Assembly (NCBI GenBank): GCA_004557975.1
Contig: SFEV01000060.1
Span: 1-14,947, forward strand
Length of the DNA: 14,947 nt
Direction of reading: 5' to 3'
DNA from: Lachnospiraceae bacterium
Lineage (GTDB): Bacteria > Bacillota > Clostridia > Lachnospirales > Lachnospiraceae
Shown: positions 14,274 through 14,947 of the stretch, one piece after another
How positions within the stretch are numbered: the stretch's first letter is position 1
How the letters are laid out: each line of letters opens with the position of its first letter
The notes under the pieces: generated by a model
What the model saw: the letters and a program-made list of their open reading frames with translations, nothing else
What the model was told of the DNA's origin: nothing
Database searches by the model: none
Translations under genes and position numbers: made by a program

Positions 14274-14947
14274 TTACGCGGGATTGATCTTTTTCTTTAA
14301 TACTTCTATGGTATCCTTCAGCGATTCGGACGTTTTCAGCTCGGATGCAATTTTTCTGGAACCGTGCAAAACGGTGGAATGATCACGGTTTCCCATCTCG
14401 GCGCCTATTTTTTTCAGGCCGGCACTCGTCATATTACTGCACAGATACATGGCGATCTGCCTCGGGACAACAATTTCGGAGTTGCGTTTATTGCTTTTGA
14501 GATCATCCGCAGTGAGATGGAAGTGTTCCGCAACGATGGATATAATAAGTTCCGGTGTGATTTCCTTCTTTTCATCGGGAGAAACAATGTCTTTCAGTGC
14601 CTCTTCCGCGAGAGCTACGGTAATTTCACGGTTTTCCAGATTGCTGAGAGCAACGAGCTTGTTCAGTGCGCCTTCCAGTTCACGGATATTGGATTTAATA
14701 TTCATGGCAATGTATTTGATAACTTCATTATCAATACTGTAGCCGTCGTTTTCTTCTTTTTTATGAAGAATCGCCATTCTTGTCTCGAAGTCAGGAGAAG
14801 AAATATCAGCAATAAGACCCCATTCGAAACGGGATCTCAGTCTGGCTTCCAGAGTTTCGATATCTTTCGGAGGTTTATCCGAGGAGATAATAATCTGTTT
14901 TTTTGCTCCGTGCAGATCGTTGAACGTATGGAAAAACTCCTCCTGCG
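14274..14947 (-). CDS. dnaA: Chromosomal replication initiator DnaA, C-terminal part
   Basis: ATP-dependent initiator that binds DnaA boxes and opens the origin. The window holds the last 223 residues; the start lies beyond the right edge, and the frame stays open to it. The visible part begins within the AAA+ domain with FHTFNDLHGAKKQIIISSD, including the sensor I segment. Box VII RLRSRFEWGL with the arginine finger is at fragment residues 35-44, and the sensor II region NIRELEGALN is at 86-95. Domain IV follows, with SEIVVPRQIAMYLC and the signature NRDHSTVLHG near 186-195, which contacts DnaA boxes. The TAA stop is at 14276-14274. An internal Met at 14777 is not the start, because coding similarity continues upstream of it. 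Confidence 0.98.
   Translation of the reverse strand, partial: QEEFFHTFNDLHGAKKQIIISSDKPPKDIETLEARLRSRFEWGLIADISSPDFETRMAILHKKEENDGYSIDNEVIKYIAMNIKSNIRELEGALNKLVALSNLENREITVALAEEALKDIVSPDEKKEITPELIISIVAEHFHLTADDLKSNKRNSEIVVPRQIAMYLCSNMTSAGLKKIGAEMGNRDHSTVLHGSRKIASELKTSESLKDTIEVLKKKINPA

Noticed and set aside
1..14947. CRISPR array, tRNA, rRNA, insertion sequence or defence system
   Set aside because: No regular spaced repeats, tRNA-like cloverleaf, rRNA sequence, transposase or defence gene was seen on either strand. Apart from the integrase remnant the genes are core functions.

Overview
The window is the origin end of a low-to-mid GC Gram-positive chromosome, most likely a member of the Lachnospiraceae (Clostridia). 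This rests on the gene order dnaA-dnaN-S4 protein-recF-gyrB-gyrA, the wording of the GyrA and GyrB proteins, a SAM-I riboswitch in front of metK, and the MurT-GatD pair. The family call is inference from protein character; no database was searched. Every supported gene is on the minus strand, so the window reads from high to low coordinates.

Region 1 (14947 to 12575): the C-terminal 223 residues of DnaA, then a 302-base dnaA-dnaN spacer that looks like oriC, then dnaN and the small S4-domain gene. The spacer holds four perfect DnaA boxes, several near matches, and next to dnaN a box, G-run, trinucleotide-repeat and AT-rich arrangement like the B. subtilis basal unwinding element.

Region 2 (12537 to 4805): recF, gyrB, gyrA, murT and gatD, spaced from 4 to 78 bases with no convincing terminator between them. 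gyrA appears to start at TTG with a strong Shine-Dalgarno sequence, 20 codons inside the longest frame. murT starts four bases after the gyrA stop, so a cell-wall amidation pair is physically joined to the replication and supercoiling genes.

Region 3 (4800 to 3298): a promoter, a complete SAM-I riboswitch with its expression-platform terminator, metK, and a terminator hairpin.

Region 4 (3260 to 895): a good extended -10 promoter, a membrane histidine kinase, an OmpR/PhoB response regulator and a strong intrinsic terminator.

Region 5 (938 to 6): a tyrosine integrase remnant pressed against the two-component operon. Its frame begins inside the operon terminator and ends before the HxxR and Tyr part of the catalytic domain. 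This is the only mobile-element signal.

Most of the window is ordinary core genome, and I do not see a new multigene system. The points best worth checking are the origin unwinding element, the gyrA TTG start and its Gly at the quinolone position, the gyrA-murT-gatD junction, dyads upstream of gyrB and gyrA, and the integrase and terminator junction.
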